Origin: Flavobacterium sp. UBA7665
Lineage (GTDB): Bacteria > Bacteroidota > Bacteroidia > Flavobacteriales > Flavobacteriaceae
DNA: 64,000 bases
Direction of reading: 5' to 3'
Assembly (NCBI GenBank): GCA_002483285.1
Contig: DLHP01000043.1
Coordinates: forward strand, 132,262-196,261
The translations under genes and the position numbers were made by a program. The notes beneath the pieces were generated by a model. It searched no databases. It worked only from the letters and a program-made list of their open reading frames with translations, and had not been told where the DNA came from. Below, in pieces: positions 43,304-51,916 of this stretch; positions within the stretch are counted from its first letter, which is position 1, and each line of letters begins with the position of its first letter.

Positions 43304-44830
43304 ATGAAAAGATTCTGCCCTTTTTTGTTGATCCTGTTTGTCTTTTGCGGCCATGCGCAGCAAATTCCTTTCAAATTGCTCAAAAGCGAACTTTTTACTG
43401 ACGAATTCAGCGGCGGCTCACAAATTAAGCTTGCCGAAGACGACGGCCAGGGCGGCTTGCTCGTGGTGCGTTCTTTTTTTGGCGGCAACTTTTCCTTTGC
43501 CCGAGGCTATTATTTTGAAAAATACGATGCGCAACTCAAGTTGTTAAAGGCTCAAGCGTATGATATGGAATACAGGACTTCGCAGGATTACAGTAAAGTG
43601 TTCGGCATCTTTAACGACGGTGCGGCGGTACATCTTGTTGAAATCTGTTACGACAAAAAATTGCAGGCCTGCGTGTGTACCGCGCACAATATCTCGACCG
43701 AAGATTTTAAGGGTGAGCGCAAGGAACTTTTCAGGCTAACCAATGCCGAAATGGAACAATACGGATTTGTAAATCTTCGCGATTTTGTTGGAATCTCATT
43801 TGCCGTAAACCGTGACAAGAGTGCGTTTGCCATTTCACTTGAACTGGCATCGCGCAAATCCGGAAAAATTAAGACGTTTATTTTTGACAAGGAACTCAAT
43901 AAGATCACCGAGCAATATTTTGATACGGGACTTAAGGAAAATGACTTTATCCTGCAAAGCCTCGATTTATCGGCTGATGGGAAAACCGCCTATCTATTGG
44001 GGAAAGCCTATACCAAAGCATTAAAGAAAAAAGAAGATGGCGGGCGCTACGAGTTTCAACTCATTGCCATTGACGCACTGGGACAAAAAACCCAAGCGTA
44101 TGAAACCGGCGAACATTTTGTCGAGTCCCTAAAAGTAGTGGCTATCGAAGACAAACTGGCCTGCCTTGGTTTTTATTCGGATAAGAAAGACAACCGTTAC
44201 AAAGGGATTTGTTATCTGGCTATCGATCCAGCATCTTTGCAGCTTACAAAAACGGTCTACAATCCTTTTACTGCGCAATTCTTCGCAGACAAATATGGAG
44301 ATGAAAAGCAGAAAGATCTTAAAAACCTCAAATTCCGAAGCCTGCTGTTGGCCAAAAATAAAGACTTGATTTTTAATGCTGAAGAGTATTTTGAGAGTGG
44401 TGGATCAGCGCCTGGTCATGCCAATACTACCGCTTATCATTACGACGATATTGTTTGTGCGAGGCTCAATCCCGATGGCGAGTTGGTCTGGGCGCGAAAC
44501 ATCAACAAAAGGCAAACCGCCGATAGTGATGTTCATGTATCTTATTCGTCGATGGTAAAGGATGACGACACCTATTTTTTTATCAATGCAGCAGAGAAAA
44601 TCAAGAAAATCAGCAACGACCGCATCGAGTTTAAAGGAGCCAGTAAAAACCGATCGGACCTTAATGCCATACGCATCAGCAAAGACGGCTTGTTGGATTA
44701 CCAGGAATTGCTTGACAATGAGATGAGCGCGGTATCGTTTATGGTTAGTAGCGGTGCCAACAGCGGAAATTCTCAATATTTTATAGGGTGGAAAGGCAAA
44801 AACAAACAATTGCTCAAAATTACCTTTTAA
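43304..44830 (+). CDS. Secreted protein of unknown function, 508 aa
   Basis: Signal peptide MKRFCPFLLILFVFCGHAQQ followed by ~490 residues with repeated strand-turn patterns (FIFDKELNKITEQYF, SLDLSADGKTAYLLGKAY, ARLNPDGELVWARNINK, AIRISKDGLLDYQEL). This is a beta-propeller-like series of blades with a D-x-D/N-G turn. No enzyme motif and no T9SS tail. I do not recognise the family. It starts 11 bases after the enoyl-CoA hydratase stop. Its stop directly abuts the stop of the convergent HD gene. Confidence 0.8.
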   Translation: MKRFCPFLLILFVFCGHAQQIPFKLLKSELFTDEFSGGSQIKLAEDDGQGGLLVVRSFFGGNFSFARGYYFEKYDAQLKLLKAQAYDMEYRTSQDYSKVFGIFNDGAAVHLVEICYDKKLQACVCTAHNISTEDFKGERKELFRLTNAEMEQYGFVNLRDFVGISFAVNRDKSAFAISLELASRKSGKIKTFIFDKELNKITEQYFDTGLKENDFILQSLDLSADGKTAYLLGKAYTKALKKKEDGGRYEFQLIAIDALGQKTQAYETGEHFVESLKVVAIEDKLACLGFYSDKKDNRYKGICYLAIDPASLQLTKTVYNPFTAQFFADKYGDEKQKDLKNLKFRSLLLAKNKDLIFNAEEYFESGGSAPGHANTTAYHYDDIVCARLNPDGELVWARNINKRQTADSDVHVSYSSMVKDDDTYFFINAAEKIKKISNDRIEFKGASKNRSDLNAIRISKDGLLDYQELLDNEMSAVSFMVSSGANSGNSQYFIGWKGKNKQLLKITF

Positions 44831-45478
44831 CTACTTCTCCCCATTCCACTCGGCGTAAAACTGCGCGAGGAAACCTTCCATATACGCATGCCTTTCGGCA
44901 GCAATTTGCTTTCCCGTTGCGGTATTCATCTTGTCCTTAAGCAACAACAATTTTTCATAGAAATGGTTGATGGTTGGCGAAGTACTGGCCTTGTAGGTTT
45001 CCTTATCCATATTCATCTGTGGTAGAATTGACGGATTGTACAATTCGCGATTTTTAAACCCGCCATAGTTGAAACAACGCGCAATGCCGATGGCGCCAAT
45101 CGCGTCGAGTCGGTCGGCGTCCTGGACAATGTCGAGCTCTATCGACGAAAACTTTTTCTCAAAATTCCCGCCTTTGAATGAGATGTTCTCGATGATGTGG
45201 ACGACGTGAACGATGGTATCCTCATCAACGTGTTGCGACTCGAGGAACTGCCGTGCCGTTCGTGGCCCCACAGTTTCATCACCGCCGTGGAATTTGCTGT
45301 CGGCGATGTCATGCAGCAACGCACCCAAAGCCACGACGTTTAAATCACAGCTTTCCGTTTTGGCAATGAGCAGCGCATTTTTATAGACGCGTTCAATATG
45401 GAACCAATCGTGCCCGCCTTCTGCACCTTGGAGTTTTTCTTTGACAAAATCGATGGTTTGTTCTATAAGTGTATTCAT
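44831..45478 (-). CDS. HD-domain phosphohydrolase
   Basis: A 215-residue metal-dependent phosphohydrolase with the HD motif set: GHDWFHIERVYKNAL (first His), LGALLHDIADSKF (HD pair) and DIVQDADRLDAIGAIGI (final Asp). The layout matches the YedJ-type HD family. The substrate is unknown (nucleotide or related phosphate ester). It is transcribed toward the unknown 508-residue gene. Confidence 0.9.
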   Translation of the reverse strand: MNTLIEQTIDFVKEKLQGAEGGHDWFHIERVYKNALLIAKTESCDLNVVALGALLHDIADSKFHGGDETVGPRTARQFLESQHVDEDTIVHVVHIIENISFKGGNFEKKFSSIELDIVQDADRLDAIGAIGIARCFNYGGFKNRELYNPSILPQMNMDKETYKASTSPTINHFYEKLLLLKDKMNTATGKQIAAERHAYMEGFLAQFYAEWNGEK

Positions 45479-45496
45479 GTTTTTGGAAACGGTTGT

Positions 45497-45597
45497 GCGT
45501 GAGTGATGGCAGCGGTTATCCTTTTGCGTAGTTTACGGAGCAAAAGATAAAAGCGTACAGCACGACAGCGCTGGAGTTTACGGAAGCGGTGGCACGC
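45497..45597 (+). repeat. Dispersed structured intergenic element, copy 5 (type C)
   Basis: GCGTGAGTGATGGCAGCGG, then stem TTATCCTTTTGC / GCAAAAGATAA around a 12-base loop, then GCGTACAGCACGACAGCG and GGTGGCACGC. It lies between the HD gene start and the desaturase gene end, antisense to both. Confidence 0.78.
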
Positions 45598-45613
45598 GAG
45601 AGAAAAAAGAAGA

Positions 45614-45745
45614 AAGACCGCTGCGCTGAAAGAAGAAAGACACTCCGGTTCTTCTCAGGTTTCGTTTTCGTCTTGCAGCGCAGCGGTCTTGTTTCTTTCA
45701 GCTTTAGCGGTCTTGCAGCGTAGCGGTCTTGGAGCGTAGCGGTCT
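45614..45745. repeat. GC-rich inverted and tandem repeats next to the desaturase stop
   Basis: A perfect 15-bp inverted repeat, AAGACCGCTGCGCTG (45614-45628) / CAGCGCAGCGGTCTT (45676-45690). Next come 16-base tandem units AGCGGTCTTGCAGCGT (45706-45721) and AGCGGTCTTGGAGCGT (45722-45737), and a half unit AGCGGTCT (45738-45745) running into the desaturase stop codon. No coding sign. Confidence 0.75.
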
Positions 45746-46730
45746 AAACCGTCGCCGGATTCACCCATTTAAAAGTATACTGCTCATTGGGAATCACCAG
45801 CCTTTCTGACACTTTGGCCATCCTTGCCGGAAGTCGCATGAGGTAATCACGGGCTTTTTCGGCCTCATCGGTGAGGTTGGTGATCTTGGCGATTTCCCAA
45901 CGGTCGATGAGTTTTTGCAAAATTTCTACGTAGTCGTTTGCTGTGTATACGCCGATGCGTTGCGCACAATCCGAAAAATGCTCGAACGCAACACTGATTT
46001 TTTCTCCCGATTCCCTGAGGAAATGCGCAGGCATGATGATTTTGTGTTTCATCATCTCGAGGAACGCGATCATCATTTCGCTTGGGTCGACTTTAAAAAT
46101 CTCATTGACAAATTCAGAATAAGCGTTATGGTGGCGCATTTCGTCACCGGCAATCATCTTGCACATTTTGGAGAGGTTTTTCTCTCCGTATTGTTTGGCC
46201 ATTTGCGAGACGCGGTTGTGCGAAACATAAGTGGCGAGTTCCTGGAAACTGGTGTAGACGAAATTTTTATACGGGTCGCTTCCGGTACCGATGTCGAAAC
46301 CGTCGGAGATGAGGTATTGCGTGGTAATTTCTACTTCGCGCATATTCACGCGGCCTGACAAATACAGGTATTTGTTGAGTACGTCACCGTGGCGGTTTTC
46401 CTCGGCGGTCCAGCTGCGCACCCAATTGGACCAGCTGTTTGGGCCGAGTTGGTCTATGCCTTCTACGGTCATGAGCCAGGATTCGTAGGTTGGGAGCGCT
46501 TCTTCTGTAATGGTATCGCCGATGAGCGCCACCCAGAAATCATAAGGCAGGTCTTTGGCGAGTTCACGCAGTTCGCGCACTTCTTCAAGGAAATTGTCGC
46601 TTTGCGAATTGGGCAGGAAATCGGTTGGCTGCCAGATTTTTTCTGTAGGAATCAGGTATTGGTCCACGAAAGTGTTGATGTCTTTTTCGAGGAATTGCAT
46701 GACTTCGAGGCGGATGTTTTTTACAGGCAT
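45744..46730 (-). CDS. Acyl-ACP desaturase (ferritin-like di-iron type)
   Basis: A 328-residue soluble desaturase that puts a double bond into acyl-ACP. The two di-iron ligand motifs are WTAEENRHGD and AGDEMRHHNAY, in the order expected for the plant-type stearoyl-ACP desaturase family. Upstream Glu and WVALIGDTITEEALPTY also fit. It lies 10 bases after a PlsC acyltransferase on the same strand, so lipid-tail desaturation and transfer genes are co-expressed. The stop codon sits at the edge of a tandem repeat. Confidence 0.93.
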   Translation of the reverse strand: MPVKNIRLEVMQFLEKDINTFVDQYLIPTEKIWQPTDFLPNSQSDNFLEEVRELRELAKDLPYDFWVALIGDTITEEALPTYESWLMTVEGIDQLGPNSWSNWVRSWTAEENRHGDVLNKYLYLSGRVNMREVEITTQYLISDGFDIGTGSDPYKNFVYTSFQELATYVSHNRVSQMAKQYGEKNLSKMCKMIAGDEMRHHNAYSEFVNEIFKVDPSEMMIAFLEMMKHKIIMPAHFLRESGEKISVAFEHFSDCAQRIGVYTANDYVEILQKLIDRWEIAKITNLTDEAEKARDYLMRLPARMAKVSERLVIPNEQYTFKWVNPATV

Positions 46731-46740
46731 TGTAGTGGTT

Positions 46741-47475
46741 TTATATTTTTATCGAGGTAACGACCGCTTTCTCGGTGCGTTCCATGAGCGTTTCAAAAGG
46801 CGTGTCTTTCACGGGAATCGGTTCGTGTATGGTAAAGGAAACCCGATTGCCAAGCCCTAACGGAAACGCGCCAAACTTAACGATTTTCCAGGAATTGTTA
46901 ATGGTTAACGGAACCACATAAGCCGAAGGTGCAAACTTACACAAAATCTTGAGTCCGCTTTGCGCAAATTCTTTTGGTTTTCCGTTTTTACTTCTCGTGC
47001 CTTCGGGGAAGATGACTGCCGAGCGTTTGTGCTTTTCTATGTATTCGGCCAGTTTCCTGATGACGGGAATGGCTTGCTTGGGATCTTTCCTGTCGATGAC
47101 AACCGAACCGCCGTGTCTTAAATTGTAGGAGACGCTCGGAATTCCGCTGGCGAGTTCCTGTTTGCTCACGAATTTGGGATGGAATTTTCTAAGAAACCAG
47201 ATAATTCCTACGATGTCGTACAAACTTTGGTGGTTTGCTACAATAATCAGCGGCACATCTTTAGGAAGGCAATCGCGGTTTTTGACTTCGTAAGTGTTGC
47301 CAATCAGGTGGCCTACGCGCAACAGGCAAAAATTGAGGTAGTCGACACTTTTTTTGTGTGCCTGGTAGCCAAATACATTGAGGCAAATCCATTGAATTGG
47401 GTGGAAAATCACCAATGTCAGCAAGAATAACACAAAGGCTATCAGTGAGATTGGATACGAAATGATTTTTTCCAT
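46741..47475 (-). CDS. plsC: 1-acyl-sn-glycerol-3-phosphate acyltransferase (PlsC-type), copy 1
   Basis: A 244-residue membrane-associated acyltransferase. One N-terminal hydrophobic segment (LIAFVLFLLTLVIFHPIQWICL), the HX4D motif as NHQSLYD, and the FPEGTRS motif. It has the usual length of PlsC. It is followed by the desaturase gene (10 bases), so both likely act in making phospholipid tails. A second PlsC-like gene is at 51.9 kb. Confidence 0.92.
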   Translation of the reverse strand: MEKIISYPISLIAFVLFLLTLVIFHPIQWICLNVFGYQAHKKSVDYLNFCLLRVGHLIGNTYEVKNRDCLPKDVPLIIVANHQSLYDIVGIIWFLRKFHPKFVSKQELASGIPSVSYNLRHGGSVVIDRKDPKQAIPVIRKLAEYIEKHKRSAVIFPEGTRSKNGKPKEFAQSGLKILCKFAPSAYVVPLTINNSWKIVKFGAFPLGLGNRVSFTIHEPIPVKDTPFETLMERTEKAVVTSIKI

Positions 47476-47727
47476 TTTCTAATCAATTTGCAGCAAAAGT
47501 ATGAAAAAAATCGGGTTTTACAGGCACCAAACACAGGGTTTCCGAGCGTCTATCTGCAGCTTACATTAACAACTCCTGCAGAAAATCAACAGGAGCGTTT
47601 GCGTATTTGGGATTACGTTTGATTAGGATTTAGGTCAGGTTGCGGACACAAATACCACCCAAAACGAAACATCCAGGCGATTTTAAGCGATAGTTTGGTG
47701 TTTTTCTCACGATGGCGCCGCACTTAA

Positions 47728-47790
47728 AAAACAACCCAATCTCCGTTCCATTCAAATTCATTGCACGCCATTTAACCATTGGGTTGTTTT
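47728..47790. other. Long inverted repeat in the 494-base spacer before recA
   Basis: Perfect 13-bp arms AAAACAACCCAAT (47728-47740) and ATTGGGTTGTTTT (47778-47790) around a 37-base loop. The spacer 47476-47969 has no convincing gene. Apart from this hairpin it holds the recA promoter at its end. A small RNA or a regulatory hairpin is possible; I cannot tell which. Confidence 0.5.
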
Positions 47791-47906
47791 ACCTGAATCT
47801 GAATGATTTAAAGCGATGTTTGCTAGCTTAACGCCGTGCGAAAGACGCTCGGCAAACTGGGTTGAAAATGGTTGAAAAATAATTCGGCAAGCGGTCAATT
47901 GCAGCC

Positions 47907-47935
47907 TTGTAACTTAGAAAAAAAGAGTATTTTTA
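47907..47935 (+). promoter_or_regulatory. Likely recA promoter
   Basis: TTG (47907-47909), 18 bases, then TATTTTTA (47928-47935), a 7/8 match to TAnnTTTG, 35 bases before the recA ATG. Confidence 0.55.
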
Positions 47936-47969
47936 CGAAAAATATATGACTAAAATTAAGCAAGAAAAG

Positions 47970-48974
47970 ATGAGTTCAGAAAAAGAAGCAAAATTAAAAG
48001 CGTTACAGCTTACCCTCGACAAACTCGACAAAACCTACGGAAAAGGAACCGTCATGAAAATGGGCGACAAAGCCGTTGAAGAAGTAGAAACGATTTCTTC
48101 TGGTTCACTTGGCCTGGATTTGGCCTTGGGCGTAAACGGTTATCCAAAAGGAAGGATCATTGAGATCTACGGCCCGGAATCTTCGGGTAAGACCACGCTT
48201 ACTTTACACGCCATAGCCGAAGCGCAAAAAGCGGGCGGCATTGCAGCCTTTATCGATGCCGAGCATGCTTTTGACCGCAATTACGCCGAGAAATTGGGCG
48301 TCGATATAGAGAACTTGATTATGTCTCAACCCGACAACGGCGAACAGGCATTGGAAATTGCAGAAAACCTGATCCGTTCGGGTGCGATAGACATCGTGGT
48401 AATTGACTCGGTGGCGGCTTTGACGCCAAAAAGCGAGATCGAAGGCGAAATGGGAGATTCTAAAATGGGATTGCATGCAAGATTGATGTCGCAGGCACTT
48501 AGAAAACTAACCGCGACCATCAGCAAAACCCACTGTACTGTATTTTTCATCAACCAGTTGCGGGAGAAAATCGGCGTGATGTTCGGGAATCCTGAAACGA
48601 CCACTGGAGGAAACGCTTTGAAGTTTTACGCTTCGATCCGTTTAGACATCCGTCGTTCGTCACAAATCAAGGACGGCGAAAATGTAATTGGGAACCGCAC
48701 CAAGGTAAAAGTGGTCAAAAATAAAGTAGCGCCGCCGTTTAAGGTAGCCGAATTTGATATCATGTACGGCGAAGGCGTTTCTAAAACCGGAGAAATCCTG
48801 GATTTGGCGGTGGAGTTTGAAATCATCAAAAAATCGGGTTCGTGGTTCAGTTACGGCGATACCAAGCTCGGTCAAGGTCGCGATGCGGTGAAATCGCTCA
48901 TCAAAGACAATCCCGAATTGGCCGATGAGCTCGAACAAAAAATCAAAGCGCACATTAAAGAAAACGCAGCATAA
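47970..48974 (+). CDS. recA: Recombinase A
   Basis: DNA strand-exchange and SOS-response ATPase. The 334-residue protein has Walker [10 protein letters not shown], Walker [11 protein letters not shown], loop L2 with [22 protein letters not shown], and RLDIRR. The ATG at 47970 gives the standard start ([19 protein letters not shown]). An ATG eight codons upstream (47946) is also open and cannot be excluded. It is transcribed alone from its own promoter and ends in a perfect terminator. Confidence 0.98.
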   Translation: MSSEKEAKLKALQLTLDKLDKTYGKGTVMKMGDKAVEEVETISSGSLGLDLALGVNGYPKGRIIEIYGPESSGKTTLTLHAIAEAQKAGGIAAFIDAEHAFDRNYAEKLGVDIENLIMSQPDNGEQALEIAENLIRSGAIDIVVIDSVAALTPKSEIEGEMGDSKMGLHARLMSQALRKLTATISKTHCTVFFINQLREKIGVMFGNPETTTGGNALKFYASIRLDIRRSSQIKDGENVIGNRTKVKVVKNKVAPPFKVAEFDIMYGEGVSKTGEILDLAVEFEIIKKSGSWFSYGDTKLGQGRDAVKSLIKDNPELADELEQKIKAHIKENAA

Positions 48975-48980
48975 ATATTA

Positions 48981-49006
48981 AAACCCGAAAATTTTCGGGT
49001 TTTTTT
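48981..49006 (+). terminator. Terminator after recA
   Basis: Perfect 11-bp palindrome AAACCCGAAAA / TTTTCGGGTTT (48981-49002) followed by a T run. Confidence 0.9.
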
Positions 49007-49069
49007 GTATCATGACGCAACCCTTTTAAACAAATGTCATCATCGAGTTACTGATTAATTACCCATTCA

Positions 49070-49504
49070 ATGAAGCGAATAATTTTGTTATTAGTGGTCC
49101 TTTTTGCCTTTATTTCCTGTAGCAAGGAGGTGGGAACCGAGCCGACTGTTTATTACGAACTGGTTCCCATCCAACGCTGCAGCATGCCTTACCGCTTTAC
49201 CGCGGGACAGACCTATGAATTCGAGATGACTTATCGGCAGCCATCCTCCTGTCACTTTTACAAAGGGATTTATTTTGAAAAATTGTCGGGCAATGTACGG
49301 CTTGTGGCCATCCAATGTGGCGTGATGGAAAGTAATTCTTGCGTGACCTATCCGGTCAACTCGACCTCGGCACCCGATCCCAAAAAAGAGACCTATCAAT
49401 TTACGGCCGAAGCCGGTGAACCCTACACTTTCAGGATCTGGTCGGGCAAAGATGAACAAGGAGAAAATACATACTATGACGTAGTGGTACCCGTAGACAA
49501 TTAA
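49070..49504 (+). CDS. Lipoprotein of unknown function upstream of an ECF sigma factor
   Basis: A 144-residue lipoprotein with lipobox LFAFISC (Cys17) and a ~125-residue beta-rich mature part with five Cys (QRCSMPYRF, SSCHFY, QCGVM, NSCVTY). No family recognised. It precedes the sigma factor by 19 bases and the anti-sigma-like barrel protein by one more gene, so the three may form one operon. It could be a periplasmic part of that signalling system; that is inference from position only. Confidence 0.8.
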   Translation: MKRIILLLVVLFAFISCSKEVGTEPTVYYELVPIQRCSMPYRFTAGQTYEFEMTYRQPSSCHFYKGIYFEKLSGNVRLVAIQCGVMESNSCVTYPVNSTSAPDPKKETYQFTAEAGEPYTFRIWSGKDEQGENTYYDVVVPVDN

Positions 49505-49523
49505 CCCTCAAACACGCTAAAAT

Positions 49524-50069
49524 TTGAGTTTAGAACAACTCATACTCGATTGTCAGAAGAATAACATCAAGGCTCAGGAACAAATTTTTAGGCTATTCTC
49601 CTCAAAATTGTTCGCTGTCTGCCTCAAGTATTCGCGCAATTATGAGGAGGCTCAGGACAACCTGCAGGATGGGTTTTTGTTGCTCTTTGAAAAGATTGGG
49701 CAATACGCCTTTTTAGGGTCGTTTGAAGGTTGGGCCAAGCGGCTTATGATTAACAACACTTTACAATGTTACCGCAAGGAGAAGTTTTTGGAGTTGATTT
49801 CAGAAGACATTCCCGAAGAACAGGAAGTTGAAATTGACGACAGTTCGATTTCTATGGATTACCTGTTGGGGATCATCCAGGAATTGCCCGACCGATACCG
49901 ACTCGTGTTTAACCTCTACGTCATCGATAATTACGCCCACAAGGAAATCGCAGAAATGCTCGGTATCAGTATCGGCACCTCAAAATCAAACCTGTCAAGG
50001 GCTCGCATGATTTTGAAAGACAAAATAGAAGCCTTACATACCTCCAATAAATTACCGTCAGTAAAATGA
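49524..50069 (+). CDS. ECF-type RNA polymerase sigma factor
   Basis: A 181-residue sigma-70 family factor with only regions 2 and 4. Region 2 is ALCLKYSRNYEEAQDNLQDGFLLLFEKIGQYAFLGSFEGWAKRLMINNTL-like, and region 4 is LPDRYRLVFNLYVIDNYAHKEIAEMLGISIGTSKSNLSRARMILKD. The best start is the TTG at 49524 (reads MSLEQLILDCQKNN, as expected for this family), since no ATG or GTG stands there. It overlaps the next gene by 4 bases (ATGA), the usual sign of a sigma/anti-sigma pair. Confidence 0.93.
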   Translation: MSLEQLILDCQKNNIKAQEQIFRLFSSKLFAVCLKYSRNYEEAQDNLQDGFLLLFEKIGQYAFLGSFEGWAKRLMINNTLQCYRKEKFLELISEDIPEEQEVEIDDSSISMDYLLGIIQELPDRYRLVFNLYVIDNYAHKEIAEMLGISIGTSKSNLSRARMILKDKIEALHTSNKLPSVK

Positions 50070-51835
50070 GTGAAAGAAAAAATTTAGACAAGCTCTTTCA
50101 GGAAAAGTTCAAGGATTTTGAGCCGGCAACACCCGACACAGCCTGGCCTTACATTGAAGAAAAACTCAAAGAGAAAAAGAAAAGAAGGGTCATCCCAATC
50201 TGGTGGAAACTTTCGGGCGTTGCCGCAGTGCTCCTCATTGGATTTGCCTTGTCGGATGGTTATCTGAACCGCAGTCCCAAAAACAACAACGGCATCGTTG
50301 TGCGTGATAACACCAATGCCAACGACGCCAATTCAAGTTCGAATGGCGCAGCTAAGGAATCGAATGGCGTTGAAAATCGGGGAAACCAGCAGACTGCAGT
50401 CGCTACATCTGAAAACCCAAAAGATTCCAACGCAAGCCCGGCAACGCAAATAACGCCGGAAAACGATGCAAATTCAGGCATTGTAGCAAACGAAAATGCA
50501 TCCGGAAAAACTGAAACAAAGACTTCGGAAAAAAATAATTCAATTCAGAAGCAACCAAAATCCAATCCAGGCGTCTATCAAAAAGAACAGCAGTTGGTAG
50601 TGAACGACAAGGCGCCAAAAATCCGCGACAGCGAAACAACATCGGCCAAAAATCAAACGATTAACAGCCAGTCAAAACAGAGAAAGCATTCGGCAGAAAA
50701 TGACCAAATCGCCGTCAACGAGCCGAAACACAGCAATAAATCCGGGCATTTAAAAGCCGAACAAACCACCGATAAAGACCCCGCGGTTCAAAACAGAGGA
50801 GCAAATCAAAAACCAAAAGCCGTATCCTTGACGCCAAATGACAACGATTCGAAGATTGCCAACCAAAACCCGGGCAATAAAACGCAGCCTGGTGAAAACC
50901 AAACCTCGCAATCGGCCGTAAATAGTAAAAAGACAGACCCGATCCTTGACATACCGCAAAGCCAACTGACACAAAACGAAAATAAAAAACCTGTGCAGCC
51001 ACAGGATAAAAAATTAGACTCAACGGCTATTGCTACCGTTGAACCTAATGCGCTGGAGAAATTGTTAAATGAAAAAGAAAACAATTTGGTTACCAAAGAA
51101 CCTCATATAAATAGGTGGCAAATCACGTCTAGTGTTGCCCCTATTTATTTTGGTTCAACTTCTAACGGCTCGCCGATTGATTCCTCGTTCGCGGGCAACT
51201 CCAAGTCCTACAAAACCAATATGAGTGTGCGTTTGGGCGTGAATTATGCGGTCAATAAAAAACTCACAATCCGTGCCGGCGTAAGCCAGGTCACGCTCGA
51301 TTACAATACCAACGATGTCATGGTATACGCCGGAATGCAGCGCAACAAGCTGGGCAACGTAGATACCAACGGCCAAAACCAGTTCTTGCATTTTGCACGC
51401 AAATCATCGGCTTCTAGGACGGCTGTTGCTGCCGACGCTGCGTCGATCGCCACGAATCTCGCAACAGACCAGTTTGCCAGTGAGCTCAACCAACGGATGG
51501 GTTACCTGGAAGTGCCCATTGAGCTTTCGTATGCCATCGTCGATAAAAAATTCGGGCTTAATGTGATTGGCGGTGTGAGTACCTTGTTCTTGAATGAAAA
51601 TAAAATAACCGTGTTGTCTGATGGGCTTACCACCAACCTGGGCGAAGCCAACAACCTCAACAAAACCCATTTCTCCACCAACGTGGGATTGGGTATGAGG
51701 TACCGCTTTTACAAGGCATTCCAGGCCAATTTTGAGCCGATGTTCAAGTACCAGATCAATACCTTCAGCAAAGGCGACGGGAATTTCAAACCTTATTTCT
51801 TAGGCTTGTATACCGGCGTCAGCTATAGTTTTTGA
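50066..51835 (+). CDS. Trans-envelope anti-sigma-like protein: inner-membrane helix, long linker, outer-membrane barrel
   Basis: A 589-residue protein coupled to the ECF sigma gene. Residues 1-40 are a cytosolic segment (NLDKLFQEKFKDFEPATPDTAWPYIEEKLKEKKKRR). Residues ~44-63 are a membrane helix (WWKLSGVAAVLLIGFAL). Residues ~70-345 are Asn/Gln/Lys/Ser-rich and look disordered. Residues ~348-589 are a beta-barrel of the outer-membrane type, ending in GVSYSF with a terminal Phe. There is no signal peptidase site. This matches the design of dual-membrane-spanning anti-sigma factors (Dma) described in Bacteroides, in which one chain links the outer membrane to a cytosolic sigma factor. Function by analogy; not shown here. 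Confidence 0.85.
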   Translation: MSERKNLDKLFQEKFKDFEPATPDTAWPYIEEKLKEKKKRRVIPIWWKLSGVAAVLLIGFALSDGYLNRSPKNNNGIVVRDNTNANDANSSSNGAAKESNGVENRGNQQTAVATSENPKDSNASPATQITPENDANSGIVANENASGKTETKTSEKNNSIQKQPKSNPGVYQKEQQLVVNDKAPKIRDSETTSAKNQTINSQSKQRKHSAENDQIAVNEPKHSNKSGHLKAEQTTDKDPAVQNRGANQKPKAVSLTPNDNDSKIANQNPGNKTQPGENQTSQSAVNSKKTDPILDIPQSQLTQNENKKPVQPQDKKLDSTAIATVEPNALEKLLNEKENNLVTKEPHINRWQITSSVAPIYFGSTSNGSPIDSSFAGNSKSYKTNMSVRLGVNYAVNKKLTIRAGVSQVTLDYNTNDVMVYAGMQRNKLGNVDTNGQNQFLHFARKSSASRTAVAADAASIATNLATDQFASELNQRMGYLEVPIELSYAIVDKKFGLNVIGGVSTLFLNENKITVLSDGLTTNLGEANNLNKTHFSTNVGLGMRYRFYKAFQANFEPMFKYQINTFSKGDGNFKPYFLGLYTGVSYSF

Positions 51836-51885
51836 GTGTGTTTGTTAGGGTTATATTTAGTGTTATTGCCTGAGGGTAATAACGG

Positions 51886-51916
51886 AAAAGAGCACTTTAG
51901 CGGGTGCTCTTTTTTT
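51886..51916. terminator. Terminator between the anti-sigma-like gene and plsC copy 2
   Basis: Stem AAAAGAGCAC (51886-51895) / GTGCTCTTTT (51904-51913) followed by T residues on the plus side. The last codons of the convergent gene overlap it. Confidence 0.85.
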
